Origin: Polaromonas sp.
GTDB taxonomy: Bacteria > Pseudomonadota > Gammaproteobacteria > Burkholderiales > Burkholderiaceae_C
NCBI RefSeq assembly: GCF_029945925.1
Contig: NZ_JAQSDN010000024.1
Coordinates: 1-51,615, forward strand
Direction of reading: 5' to 3'
Length of the DNA stretch: 51,615 nt
How positions within the stretch are numbered: position 1 is the stretch's first letter; every line of letters begins with the position of its first letter. Below, one piece after another: positions 15,906 to 25,187 of the stretch. A program made the translations under genes and the position numbers. Below the pieces are notes generated by a model. The model saw only the letters and a program-made list of their open reading frames with translations, made no database searches and was not told the DNA's origin.

Positions 15906-18374
15906 TTATTTTGATGCGCCGCTACCGGCCTTCGTTTCGCGCACACCGGCGCCGCGTACTTCGATGCGGATCTCGTCGAGCACCTCGCCACTGTCGTCCA
16001 CCAGTTGCACCACGTGCCGACCCGGCCAGGGCAGCCACTGCGTTTGTGCGCCGCGTGCAAACGGCTTGCCGTCCATCAGCCAGCGCAAGTCGCCGCCCTG
16101 GGCGCTGAAGCTCACGCGTTGGCGGTTGGGCGGAATGTCGGGGTCCAGCGCCACGATGGTGCCGTTGGCGGGCGTGGTGATGCGTGCTGCGACAGCCGCC
16201 ACGTCGTTTGATTTTTTTAAGCCTTTTTCGCCTCCAGCCCTTGTCCTGTCTGCGCCAGCAGCTCCTGAATAAATAGCAAAAAGGGCCTGCTCCGTGCCCC
16301 GGAGAAACCATTCGCTGCGCGCCGCCTCGATCGGCGTGCCCGCTGCATCGGCAAAGGTCACCTGTTTTTGCATCACACCCGCCGGCGGGGCTGGTGCGCG
16401 GCTGGGCTCGCTCTGGTGCAGGTAATTCATCAGTGCCGCCCAGACCGGTGCGGCGCCGCTGGTGCCGCTGACGTCCCACATGGGCGCGCCGCTGGCGTTA
16501 CCCACCCAGACACCCACGGTGTAACGCTGCGAGAAACCCACCGCCCAGTTGTCGCGCATGTCCTTGCTGGTGCCGGTTTTCACCGCGGTCCAGAAACGTG
16601 TGGCGAGGATGCTGTCGGTACCGAAGGTGCGCGCGCGTGCCAGCGGGTCCGAGAGGATGTCGCTGACGATGAAGGCGGCGCCGGGGTCGATGGCGGGTGC
16701 TGCACGGAATGCGGCGGCTGCCCTCACCCCCGCCCTCTCCCGGGAGGAGAGGGTGTCAGAAGAAGATCGCGAGGCCGGTGTACTGCTGGTGTTACTCCCT
16801 CGCCCTTGGGGAGAGGGCAGGGGTGAGGGCTCCCCGAATGACACCGCGCCGTAGCGCCCGCCATTGGCCAGCGCGCGGTAGGCATTGGCCAGCGCCAGCA
16901 GCGAGACCTCGCTGCTGCCCAGCGCCAGGCTGTAGCCGTAGTAGTCGCCGGTTTCCCGCAAAGGCAGGCCCACTGCCCGGAGCTGCTTGTGGAAGGCGTC
17001 GGGCGAGACCATCACGAGTGTGCGCACGGCCGGCACGTTGAGCGAGGCACCCAGCGCGGTGCGGCTGGACACCAGGCCCTTGAACTGGCGGTCGTAATTT
17101 TGCGGAATGTAGAGGCCGCCGGCCGTGGGGATTTGCGAAGACGAATCTTCCAGCAGCGATGCGGCCGTAATGCGCCGCTCGGCAATCGCCTGGGCATACA
17201 GAAAAGGCTTGAGCGTGGAGCCGGGCTGGCGCAGCGCCAGCACGCCATCGACCTCGGCCGCGTCGCTGAGCTCGCCCGAGGAACCGACCCAGGCCAGCAC
17301 CTCGCCGCTGGCGTTGTCGAGCACGACGATGGCACCGTCTTCCACATGGCGGCCGCGCAGCTCGCGCAGTTGTTGCGTGAGGGTTTGCACCGCAAAGCGT
17401 TGCAGCGGGGCGCGCAGGGTGGATGTGAGGGTGTGGCCGCCCAGGTTCGAAGATCCCTCACCCCAACCCTCTCCCCGAGGGAGAGGGGGCAATACCAGTG
17501 AGCCCGCCTTGCTCCCTCGCCCCTTGGGAGAGGGCTGGGGTGAGGGCGGCGCGTGCAGTGCCAGCAACCTCCTGGCCAGATGCGGCGCCATGCCTTCTGT
17601 CGCGTCAAAAGCCCGCCGCTGCAGCGCCGCGCTGGCAAACAGGTCCAGCCCTGCGCAATCTGTTTTGGTGGGCGCCTGCATGGCTTTCAGGACGCCGCAG
17701 GCGCGCTGCGACACCTGCACCGCTTTCGCATTCGGCGCCCGCACCAGCGCGGCCGCCACGGCAGCCTCGCGTTCGTCCAGCCCGTGCGCGGCCTTGCCGA
17801 ACAGGGTGCGGCTCAGCGCGTCGATACCGACAAGCTCGCCGCGAAAAGGCACAAGGTTGAGGTAAGCCTCGAGGATCTGGTCCTTGCGCCAGCTGCGCTC
17901 GAGCAGTTGCGCCGACACCGTCTGGCCGATCTTCTGCGTGATGCTGCGACCACCGGCGCTGGCCCGCCAGTCTTCGTCCAGCAAACCGGCCAGCTGCATG
18001 CTGAGCGTCGAAGCGCCGCGCGTTTTGGTGTTCCACAAATTCCCCCAGGCTGCGCTGGACACAGCCCGCCAGTCCACGCCGCTGTGTTCGTAAAACCGTT
18101 TGTCTTCACTGAGCACGAGCGCCGTGCGCAGTGCCGGCGAAATATCCGGCAGCGCCACCCACTGGCCGCGCCGCACCGTGCTGTCGGTGCGCAGGCGCTG
18201 GATGACTTCGCCGCTGCGGTCCAGCACCAGCGTGTCGGACGGCCGGTATTCGCGTTTTACCTCATCGAATGTGGTTGCAGCCCAGGCGGGACGGGCGCAA
18301 GCAGCTATTAAAAGCAGAGCGAATAAGCTTCTTTTAAGAGACCAAGACCTAATCGTATGACTTGTCAAACTCAT
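15906..18374 (-). CDS. pbpC: penicillin-binding protein 1C with three repeat-derived insertions
   Basis: 822 residues. Signal/anchor at residues 12-32, GT51 transglycosylase (ALVLSEDKRFYEHSGVDW with catalytic Glu; GASTLSMQLAG), transpeptidase (SxxK in QPGSTLKPF; KTGTS near residue 603) and a C-terminal BiPBP_C domain. It makes and cross-links peptidoglycan in the periplasm. Three segments are foreign to the family and coincide with DNA repeats: residues about 277-307 and 515-552 (REPIN-like doublets) and about 699-722 (stem-loop repeat). All are in frame and lie between domains or in loops, so the enzyme may still work. Its ATG overlaps the stop of the cyclase-like gene (ATGA); the yfhM-pbpC pairing is conserved in Proteobacteria. 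Confidence 0.93.
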   Translation of the reverse strand: MSLTSHTIRSWSLKRSLFALLLIAACARPAWAATTFDEVKREYRPSDTLVLDRSGEVIQRLRTDSTVRRGQWVALPDISPALRTALVLSEDKRFYEHSGVDWRAVSSAAWGNLWNTKTRGASTLSMQLAGLLDEDWRASAGGRSITQKIGQTVSAQLLERSWRKDQILEAYLNLVPFRGELVGIDALSRTLFGKAAHGLDEREAAVAAALVRAPNAKAVQVSQRACGVLKAMQAPTKTDCAGLDLFASAALQRRAFDATEGMAPHLARRLLALHAPPSPQPSPKGRGSKAGSLVLPPLPRGEGWGEGSSNLGGHTLTSTLRAPLQRFAVQTLTQQLRELRGRHVEDGAIVVLDNASGEVLAWVGSSGELSDAAEVDGVLALRQPGSTLKPFLYAQAIAERRITAASLLEDSSSQIPTAGGLYIPQNYDRQFKGLVSSRTALGASLNVPAVRTLVMVSPDAFHKQLRAVGLPLRETGDYYGYSLALGSSEVSLLALANAYRALANGGRYGAVSFGEPSPLPSPQGRGSNTSSTPASRSSSDTLSSRERAGVRAAAAFRAAPAIDPGAAFIVSDILSDPLARARTFGTDSILATRFWTAVKTGTSKDMRDNWAVGFSQRYTVGVWVGNASGAPMWDVSGTSGAAPVWAALMNYLHQSEPSRAPAPPAGVMQKQVTFADAAGTPIEAARSEWFLRGTEQALFAIYSGAAGADRTRAGGEKGLKKSNDVAAVAARITTPANGTIVALDPDIPPNRQRVSFSAQGGDLRWLMDGKPFARGAQTQWLPWPGRHVVQLVDDSGEVLDEIRIEVRGAGVRETKAGSGASK
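16210..16277 (-). repeat. stem-loop repeat inside pbpC
   Basis: Read on the minus strand: GCTATTTATTCAGGAGCTGC, then TGGCGC(...)AAGGGCTGGAGGC and an A-rich end AAAAAGGCTTAAAAAAATC. It is translated as AIYSGAAGADRTRAGGEKGL and the following lysines, between the transpeptidase and the C-terminal domain of PbpC. Confidence 0.88.
16721..16829. repeat. REPIN-like inverted doublet inside pbpC (first)
   Basis: Two inverted copies of a REP palindrome: CCCTCACCCCCGCCCTCTCC at the left and GAGAGGGCAGGGGTGAGGG at the right, each with a CTCTCCC/GGGAGAG stem, about 50 bases apart. Translated as PSPLPSPQGRGSNTSS... to LSSRERAGVRA within the transpeptidase domain of PbpC, after the SxN region. Confidence 0.88.
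17455..17546. repeat. REPIN-like inverted doublet inside pbpC (second)
   Basis: CCCTCACCCCAACCCTCTCC at the left and GAGAGGGCTGGGGTGAGGG at the right, the same REP family as 16721-16829. Translated as PSPQPSPKGRGSKAGS and LPPLPRGEGWGEG in the linker between the transglycosylase and transpeptidase domains. Confidence 0.88.
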
Positions 18375-19087
18375 TGCTGACCACTGTAGTGAGCATTGAT
18401 GAAGTGCGCTGTGTTCTCGTACTTTGCTTTTACATCAAAGGGTAGTGACTCCCATGGCCCGAAGTACTGCGAGAAGCCTTCATATATTTGTGGCGCCAGT
18501 AAGGGCGGTTGAGCGTTGATGCTTGTCGCCATGATCGCAGGCCAATTCACAGCATATCCGTCCTGCTTTTTCCCCTTTAGAGGTATTGGCGCTGATATCA
18601 CCACATCGGCCCGACCAGATTGAAAGTTCGCGGCCTTGGAGCGTTGATACACCTCTTTTGACGTCGTAATACCTATCCACTGTGCCGCTTCTCCAAGATG
18701 GTAAGCCTCGATGAGTGCGGGGCCCGCGTACATAGATTTGTCTAAGTTGAAGAAGAACGTGCCAAACGCGATGCCGGCGCGGACCGGAATGCATAGATTC
18801 AACGCTTTATTCAGAAATTCCGTCGTTACGACGATGATTGAACGCAAATCCTTCAGACTTTCACCTTTAGTGAAAAGCACAATCGTGTCTGAAAACGTGA
18901 CTGTTTGTATTTGATCTGGCACATGGACTCGTTCCGCTGTATCCAGGAAATCGATTCCAACTCGATGAGTTTCTTCACGTACGCTCACCAGATCCGAGAG
19001 CAGCTGCCAAGCTAACTCAGCATCTTTCTCGACGAGGGAAGACATTCCGAGCACATCAATGTGCGCAACAAATCGCATGTTGTTCAT
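18371..19087 (-). CDS. class III nucleotide cyclase-like protein
   Basis: 238 residues from ATG 19087; a TTG two codons upstream is possible. I see a cyclase-like core: RFVAHIDVLGMSSLV (first metal Asp), VTFSDTIVLFTKG (second Asp), and VRAGIAFGTFFF...YAGPALIEAYHLGEAAQWIGITTSKEVY, resembling the RGGI/GxAxxxAYxLE pattern of stand-alone bacterial cyclase-like proteins, including the Pycsar cyclases of phage defence. This is recognition by eye, not a search. The gene is clearly lower in GC than its neighbours and is wedged between yfhM (stop 2 bases before its ATG) and pbpC (4-base overlap), which are normally adjacent; transfer into the operon is likely. No separate effector gene adjoins it. Confidence 0.6.
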   Translation of the reverse strand: MNNMRFVAHIDVLGMSSLVEKDAELAWQLLSDLVSVREETHRVGIDFLDTAERVHVPDQIQTVTFSDTIVLFTKGESLKDLRSIIVVTTEFLNKALNLCIPVRAGIAFGTFFFNLDKSMYAGPALIEAYHLGEAAQWIGITTSKEVYQRSKAANFQSGRADVVISAPIPLKGKKQDGYAVNWPAIMATSINAQPPLLAPQIYEGFSQYFGPWESLPFDVKAKYENTAHFINAHYSGQQ

Positions 19088-19089
19088 GA

Positions 19090-22000
19090 TCAACGTGTTG
19101 CTTCCACCTTCACCCGCGCATTCGGTATTTCACCAAACATCTCGGGCGCATACATCGCTTCCACACGGCTCGGCGGCAGCGCGAAGTCGCCGACGTTGTT
19201 CAGGCGCACGGTGTATTCCATCTTCACCACGCCCTTGGGCAGGTATTCGTAATAGCTGCGGAAGGCCTCGAAGCTGCGCTCCTCGAACGCGGGCCAGCCC
19301 GCGCCCGTTTTCTTCTCGCCGCTGGTGGCGATCTGCGAGTCGCGGCCCAGGCCGCTGCCGAGAATGGTCGCGCCGCCGGGCACCGGGTCGCTGATCACCA
19401 CCCAGGTCATGTCAGCGCTGGCGTTGACTTCCAGCGAAACGCGGACCACGTCACCGCGTGTGTAGATGCCTTTGACGGCCTGCTCCACCGGTGTGATGGT
19501 CTTCTTGATCTGGTAACCGGCGTTGAACGGTGCCTTCAACTGCACCGCTGCAAGCGACTGCAGAGTGAGCCACGGTTTGCCGGGGCCCTGGTGCATCACG
19601 GTCAGCGTGTCTTTGCCGCTGCTTGCCCAAGGCAGGAACATGCTGTTGTTGCGCAGGTTACCCGGTGCTGCGGGGGCGCCGAAGAAGGTGGTCTGGGTGG
19701 ACGCACCGCTGGCGTCGGTTGTCTTGATGCGTTCGACCTTGAGCCAGTCCACACTTGCGGTTGCTGCGGCCAGCGTGGCCTTGGTGATACCGGCGACCGG
19801 CGTGGCTTCGAACTTCGCCGAGAAGCGGTCGAGTGCCAGCCCGCCCCAGAGGTTGGCGGTGGTGGTTTGCCAGGCGCCTTGTTGCTGGCGTGCGATGAAA
19901 CCGTTGGCCAGGCGGCCCATGTCGTCCTTCCAGGCCGGGTCGTCCATCACCGCCAGCATCAGGCGCGCGGTGTTGACGTCGCCGTTGGTCATCAGCCACC
20001 ACCAGTAGTCGTCTTTTTCGGTGCTGAAGCTGACTTTGGTGCCTTGCCACGACAGCCGTGACCTGAGCACCTGGTTCGCCTCGGCAAGGCGTTGCTCGCG
20101 CTGCGGCACGTCGGTCACACGTTTGAGGATGTTCAGCCAGTCGATCACCGCATGGGTCGGCCACTGGTTCGGTGCAATCGTGATGCTGCCCAGCATGCGG
20201 CCCTGGGCCTTGCCGTAACGCGACAGCGCTTCAATCGCGGCGAGCTTGCGCACGTCCAGGTCCTTGCGCGGGCTCCAGAACTCGCGCTGAATACGCCCTT
20301 CGACAAAGGCGATCAGGCCGCGTTCCATCGGCGCGCGGGCTTCGTCGGGCAGGGCGAACGCGGGGTTGAGGGCCGCGGCTTCGTGGGTGGCTGCCAGCAG
20401 GTAGGCCGTCAAGGTGTCACTGCCGCGCGAGGCGTCGCCGTCACGCGGCGGGAAATAACTGGCCAGGCCGTCGCGGTCGAGGTAGCCCGGCAGTTGTGCC
20501 AGCACGGTCTGCCAGAGTTTGGCGTCACGCAGGCCGACGGCCTTGCTGGTTTTCTGCTCCAGGCAGGCAAAGGGGTAATTGGCCCACCAGTCACGCACGC
20601 CGTCCAGGCCCTCTGCGAGTTTCGGTTGCAGTGACATTTTCAAACCTCCGCGGCCGGGCAGGGCATCAGCCGGCGGGTTCACGTCGAGCGTGAAGGACCC
20701 ATCGACCTGCACCAGCGTGGCCTGCTGCACTGTGAGCGGCACGGCGGGAATGATGCGCTGGCGTGCCTTGAGGCCGTCGCGTGCACCGCTCACCGTGTCT
20801 TTGGCTTCAATCTCCCAGAGGATGGCCTCGGCGCGCGTGAGTGCGAGCTGCGCCGGCGCTGTCACCATCCAGGCCACTTCACGCGCTTCACCTGCAGGAA
20901 TGTCGATGGTTTGCGGTTTGAGATCGAGCAAGGTCGCGCGCGGGCTCACTTCCACCTTCATCGCGGTGTTGGTCGTGTTTCTCAGCGTGATCTGCGCGCG
21001 GAACTGGTCGTCCTCGCGCACCAGTGGCGGCAGGCCGCTGATAATCTGCAGGTCCTGCGTGGCCCGGATGCTGGTCTGGCCGGTGCCGAAGAAGCCGGTG
21101 CCGCTGTCGGCCACCGCGACAATCTGGAAAGTGGTCAGCGCGTCATTGAGCGGCACGGTGACCACGGCCTGGCCTTTGGCGTCGAGCACGACTTTCGGGT
21201 TCCACAGCAGCAAGGTGTCCAGCAGCTCACGCGTGTTGCTGCGCCCGCCGCCACCGCCGGCCGGCACGGCCTTGCGGCCGTAGTGCCTGCGGCCGATGAT
21301 CTCCATCTGCGCGGTCGAGGTTTCCACGCCCCATGAGCGGCGCTGCAGCATGGCGCCCAGCAAGTCCCACGAATCATTGGGCATCAGCTCCAGCAAGGCC
21401 TGGTCCACCGCGGCGACGGCCACCTCGGCACCCTCTGCCGGCTGGCCATTGGGCAGCTTCGCCGTGATCGTGACCTGGGCCTGGCCGCGCACCGGGTAGC
21501 TCTCCTTGTCGGCCTTGACCGTCACCGCGATCTGGTGAGCCTGGGTGCCGACGCGAATTTCCGCCACGCCGAGGCGGAAGGCCGGTTTGCTCAGGTCCAC
21601 CAGCGCGGTGGGTGCCACATACTCGCGGCCCTCGTACCAGAACGAGGTCCACCATTCACGCGGCGCCTTGAATCCCCAGGTGAAGAAGCTGTACCACGGC
21701 ACTTCGCGCAGGCGGCCGCGCAGGGCCAGCACACTGACGTACACGTTCGGGCCCCAGCCGTCCTTGACTTGCAGCTGAATCGTTGGGTCCTGGCCGTTGA
21801 GCTGCACCACCTGGGTCTCGATGATGCCTTCGCGTTCAATCGCCACCAGTGCGGTTGCAAAACGGAAGGGCATGCGCACCTGGAATTTGGCGGTCTCGCC
21901 GGGCTGGTAGGTCTTCTTCTCGGGCAGCACGTCCATGCGGTCGTGGTCCTCGCCGCCAAACCAGAGCTCGCCCTGTTTGGTGACATAGACCGAGCTGGCG

Positions 22001-25000
22001 GCCTGGATGGAGTTGCCGCTGCCGTCCTTCGCGGTCACGACCAGTTCGACTTCGCCGGGCTCGCCGAGTCTGGCCTCACACAGCAGCAGGCCGCGGCTGT
22101 CGCTTTTGCCGCTGCAGACGCTGCCGAGGTCCTTGATGTCGGTCTTGTTGTCGTAGGTGTAGAAGCCGCCCACCATGCGTTTGCGGCTGGTGGTGACGAT
22201 GCGCGCCACCGCCTTCACCTCCAGCGGCACGCCGGCAGCCGGTTTGCCGGCCAGGTCCAGGGCCAGCGCCTGGAACCTGATCTTCTGGCTGCTGGACACC
22301 CAGCCTTCGGTCTTGATGCCGGCGACCACGGCGGCCGGCCAGAGCGTGGAGACGCTGCGAATCGTCTGCACCTCGCCGTTCGGATCGGCGTAGCTGGCTT
22401 CGAGCAGCAACTCCCTGGGCTGCTTGCCGGCCGGCACGTCCTGGATGGTGAGCTTGCCGGCACCGTTGCGGTCCAGCGTGAGGGGCAGTTTGTCGGCAAT
22501 CACGCGCTGGTCCTGCGCGGCCGTGGCCTCCTCCTCGCCTTCGCTGCCTTCCCCGCGCCGGGCGCGCGGCGGCGAGAAGCTGAAGGCCTCGTGATCGCTG
22601 TAACTCAGGGTTTTGCCGCGCACCAGTGCCGACACGCGCACCGGCAGATTGACGGCGGCGCCGCCGGAGACGTAGTTGACCTGCACATCGGTGGGCACCG
22701 AGCTCACGTTGATCAGGGCTTTTTTGTCGGCCGGGGTGATGCGCCCTTCGAGCACCGGCAGGCGGAACTCTTCCACGCGAAATTGTCCGCTGCTGAAGCT
22801 GCGGTTTTTTTCGTCGCTGGCTTTGAGCTGCACTTCGTAGATGCCGAGTTTGGCCGCGGGCGGAATCGCAAACGTGTTCTCGGCGCTCTGTCCACCCGTC
22901 GCGGTTTTGCGCCAGTTGATGGGCTGGGCGTACTGCTGGCCGCTGCCGATGTGGGTCACCACCAGGGTGGCGGGCGGCGCTTCGACGATGCCAAACCCGC
23001 GGCTGGTCTCGGTGCGCAGAATGTGTTTCATCGACACGGTTTCTCCGGCCCGCAGCAGCGTGCGGTCGAAAATGGTGTGGGCGCGCGCATCGGGCTGCGG
23101 GTCCTGACTGGTGGGCACATTGAAGCGCCAGGGTTCAATGCCTTTTTGCCAGTTGCTCCAGGTGAAGGCCATGTCTTCGATGCCGTCCACCGTGGCGCGC
23201 GCGCTCACAAAGTAGGTGTTGCCGGCGTCGTCATCGTCGCAGCGCAGCGGGTCGGACGACAGGCCGGTGAAGCGGGCAAGGCCTTGCGCATCGGTCGTGG
23301 CCTTGGCCAGCTCCTTGCCATCGCAGCTGGAGACACGCACGGCGGCGCCGGCGACGGGTGCACCCTTGTCCAGCGTGGTCACCCAAGCCAGCGCGTTTTC
23401 GCGGCCCAGCTTGAAATGCACGCCCAGGTTGGTGACCAGCGCGGAGGTACGCACAACCATGGTCCGGCTGTCACCGTGGCGTTCGTCGAGCAGAGAGGCA
23501 CCGAGCTTTGGCGAGGCAATTTCGACCACGTGAAAGCCGGGCGAGAGCGGGATACCGATGACCTCGAACGGTCGAGGGTCACCACTGGCCGGCTTCGGCA
23601 AGTCCAGCGTTTTCACGCCGGGTTGGCCATTGAGCAGCGAGAGCATGCGCGACTGCACGTACTCTTTGCTTTGCGCGTCAATGGCCTTGGGCAGAGGGCC
23701 CTTCACGTCCCTGCCGGCCTGGCCGCGGTCCACCTGGTAGCCGTTGTAATGCTCTATCTTGCGGAACCAGGCAATGATGTCGGCATCGGTTTTGGGCTGC
23801 AGGTCGCTGACCTTGCCCGGCGCCAGGCCCCTGACCTGCAGCGCGGCTTCGACGTTGCGCAGCGTGACCGGCAGCAGCGCCGGGTCACCCGCTTTGGCGC
23901 CGGGTTCGGCAAAACGCTCGACGATGCCAAACGGTGCGGCGGAAAATTTGGCCAGCGGCGGCATGGCGCCGGTGGCGAACTTCAAAGGAAAGTTGTCGGC
24001 ATTGCGCAGGGCGCGGCCGGAAGCGTCCTTGAAGTCTTTGGGAAGCTCCACCGTGAAGGCGGTCTGCTCTGCAAAAGGCGGCTGGAAGCTGACACCGTTG
24101 ACCACGTTGTCGCCGTCGCCGCCCTCTGTGTCGAACACCGGCTTGAGCGTGTCTTTGGCAGATTTGAGGCGAATCGCCTCGGCCAGCTTGCGCGGTACCG
24201 GCGCGTTGAAGTCCAGGCGCATGGGGCGTATCGGCAGGCAGGCCGACTGCGCGTTTTCGCGCTCGCAGTTGAAGCTGGCGGAAAACGGCTCGCGCACCTG
24301 GAAGTTGTAGCGCCGCTCCACCGAGTTGGCCACGCCGCTGGGTGTGCTCACGCCTTTGCCATAGACCAGTTGGAGCTTGCTGGCCGGTGTGAGGCGGCGG
24401 TTGCAGGCCAGCGTCACCACGCGCAAGGGGTCTTTTTCTGCTGCCTTGTCCAGGTTCTGCGACTTGAGCAGCGCCTCCCGCTCCTTGCCTTCGATCAGTT
24501 TCACGGGAACCCGCTCGCCCAGGCCCTCGACCGAGCACCACACGTTTTCGCGCACGCTGGCCAGTGTGGCCGGGCCGTTGAGCTGCAGCACGAAGTACTG
24601 TTCTTCGTCGATGCGCTGGTAAGTGCCGGGCCGCAGGTTCTGCACGAATGGACCACCGGTGTTGAACTTCCACGACAGCTTGCCGCTGATGGCCTGACCT
24701 CTGGGTGAACGGAAGGTGGTGATGCCCTGCAGCGTGCAGCTGACGCCGGGCGGCAGATCATTCTCGAATTCAAACGCCCACTGGCGGTCGCTGATCCAGC
24801 GGCCCGAGCCTTTGGTGGCCTGCGCGTCGCTGCAGCTCAGGCTGACGGGGGCGGGCGCTTTGGGGTCGCCGAAGTTGACGGCGCTTTCATCAAACTTGAC
24901 GGCAATCTGCCGTACCTTGGCAATTTCCCCCTGGGGCGAGCGACTGGTGACCTGCAGGGCCTGCGCGCTGGTGGGCAGGTACAAAGCAGCGGCTGCCGCC

Positions 25001-25035
25001 AGGGCTGCGGCTGTTCTCATGGTGCTTGTGGCCAC
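19090..25035 (-). CDS. bacterial alpha-2-macroglobulin (YfhM-like)
   Basis: 1981 residues from GTG 25035, preceded by GAGGAGG. Signal peptide (ALAAAAALYLPTSAQA), repeated MG domains with MG2/A2M_N signatures, and a thioester CLEQ in NYPFACLEQKTSKAVG near residue 1490, followed by the alpha-helical TED domain and a C-terminal A2M receptor-like domain. It traps proteases in the periplasm and is usually paired with PbpC to guard and repair the wall. Here the pair is split by the cyclase-like gene. A low-complexity charged stretch near residue 830 (PPRARRGEGSEGEEEA) is unusual and may derive from a decayed REP. Confidence 0.93.
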   Translation of the reverse strand: MATSTMRTAAALAAAAALYLPTSAQALQVTSRSPQGEIAKVRQIAVKFDESAVNFGDPKAPAPVSLSCSDAQATKGSGRWISDRQWAFEFENDLPPGVSCTLQGITTFRSPRGQAISGKLSWKFNTGGPFVQNLRPGTYQRIDEEQYFVLQLNGPATLASVRENVWCSVEGLGERVPVKLIEGKEREALLKSQNLDKAAEKDPLRVVTLACNRRLTPASKLQLVYGKGVSTPSGVANSVERRYNFQVREPFSASFNCERENAQSACLPIRPMRLDFNAPVPRKLAEAIRLKSAKDTLKPVFDTEGGDGDNVVNGVSFQPPFAEQTAFTVELPKDFKDASGRALRNADNFPLKFATGAMPPLAKFSAAPFGIVERFAEPGAKAGDPALLPVTLRNVEAALQVRGLAPGKVSDLQPKTDADIIAWFRKIEHYNGYQVDRGQAGRDVKGPLPKAIDAQSKEYVQSRMLSLLNGQPGVKTLDLPKPASGDPRPFEVIGIPLSPGFHVVEIASPKLGASLLDERHGDSRTMVVRTSALVTNLGVHFKLGRENALAWVTTLDKGAPVAGAAVRVSSCDGKELAKATTDAQGLARFTGLSSDPLRCDDDDAGNTYFVSARATVDGIEDMAFTWSNWQKGIEPWRFNVPTSQDPQPDARAHTIFDRTLLRAGETVSMKHILRTETSRGFGIVEAPPATLVVTHIGSGQQYAQPINWRKTATGGQSAENTFAIPPAAKLGIYEVQLKASDEKNRSFSSGQFRVEEFRLPVLEGRITPADKKALINVSSVPTDVQVNYVSGGAAVNLPVRVSALVRGKTLSYSDHEAFSFSPPRARRGEGSEGEEEATAAQDQRVIADKLPLTLDRNGAGKLTIQDVPAGKQPRELLLEASYADPNGEVQTIRSVSTLWPAAVVAGIKTEGWVSSSQKIRFQALALDLAGKPAAGVPLEVKAVARIVTTSRKRMVGGFYTYDNKTDIKDLGSVCSGKSDSRGLLLCEARLGEPGEVELVVTAKDGSGNSIQAASSVYVTKQGELWFGGEDHDRMDVLPEKKTYQPGETAKFQVRMPFRFATALVAIEREGIIETQVVQLNGQDPTIQLQVKDGWGPNVYVSVLALRGRLREVPWYSFFTWGFKAPREWWTSFWYEGREYVAPTALVDLSKPAFRLGVAEIRVGTQAHQIAVTVKADKESYPVRGQAQVTITAKLPNGQPAEGAEVAVAAVDQALLELMPNDSWDLLGAMLQRRSWGVETSTAQMEIIGRRHYGRKAVPAGGGGGRSNTRELLDTLLLWNPKVVLDAKGQAVVTVPLNDALTTFQIVAVADSGTGFFGTGQTSIRATQDLQIISGLPPLVREDDQFRAQITLRNTTNTAMKVEVSPRATLLDLKPQTIDIPAGEAREVAWMVTAPAQLALTRAEAILWEIEAKDTVSGARDGLKARQRIIPAVPLTVQQATLVQVDGSFTLDVNPPADALPGRGGLKMSLQPKLAEGLDGVRDWWANYPFACLEQKTSKAVGLRDAKLWQTVLAQLPGYLDRDGLASYFPPRDGDASRGSDTLTAYLLAATHEAAALNPAFALPDEARAPMERGLIAFVEGRIQREFWSPRKDLDVRKLAAIEALSRYGKAQGRMLGSITIAPNQWPTHAVIDWLNILKRVTDVPQREQRLAEANQVLRSRLSWQGTKVSFSTEKDDYWWWLMTNGDVNTARLMLAVMDDPAWKDDMGRLANGFIARQQQGAWQTTTANLWGGLALDRFSAKFEATPVAGITKATLAAATASVDWLKVERIKTTDASGASTQTTFFGAPAAPGNLRNNSMFLPWASSGKDTLTVMHQGPGKPWLTLQSLAAVQLKAPFNAGYQIKKTITPVEQAVKGIYTRGDVVRVSLEVNASADMTWVVISDPVPGGATILGSGLGRDSQIATSGEKKTGAGWPAFEERSFEAFRSYYEYLPKGVVKMEYTVRLNNVGDFALPPSRVEAMYAPEMFGEIPNARVKVEATR

Positions 25036-25111
25036 GGTTCCTCCTCGTTAGGAGGTCAAGCGTAGCCGATTTGCAGGTAACAAAACAGCGCAGGCTCACG
25101 GAACAAAGGCG

Positions 25112-25139
25112 CAAAAAAAAGGCGGGCATCACCCCGGCT
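25112..25139 (-). terminator. possible rho-independent terminator after argH
   Basis: On the minus strand a short GC stem CGGG(gtgatg)CCCG is followed by CC and nine T residues. It lies 30-55 bases after the argH stop and before the alpha-2-macroglobulin gene. Confidence 0.55.
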
Positions 25140-25161
25140 TTTCAGCCGAACATCAAGGCCG

Positions 25162-25187
25162 GCCGGCTCAGCCCGGGGTGAGCCGGC
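25162..25187 (-). terminator. hairpin overlapping the argH stop codon
   Basis: A perfect 9-base stem GCCGGCTCA/TGAGCCGGC with an 8-base loop spans the argH stop (25168-25170). No T-run follows directly; it may stabilise the 3' end together with the T-rich hairpin downstream. Confidence 0.5.

Noticed and set aside
16721..17546. pbpC as a pseudogene because of inserted repeats
   Set aside because: All three insertions keep the frame and the catalytic motifs of both enzymatic domains are intact.
21535..24708. A 1057-codon open frame on the plus strand
   Set aside because: Antisense shadow of the alpha-2-macroglobulin gene, low-complexity His/Gln/Gly-rich product.
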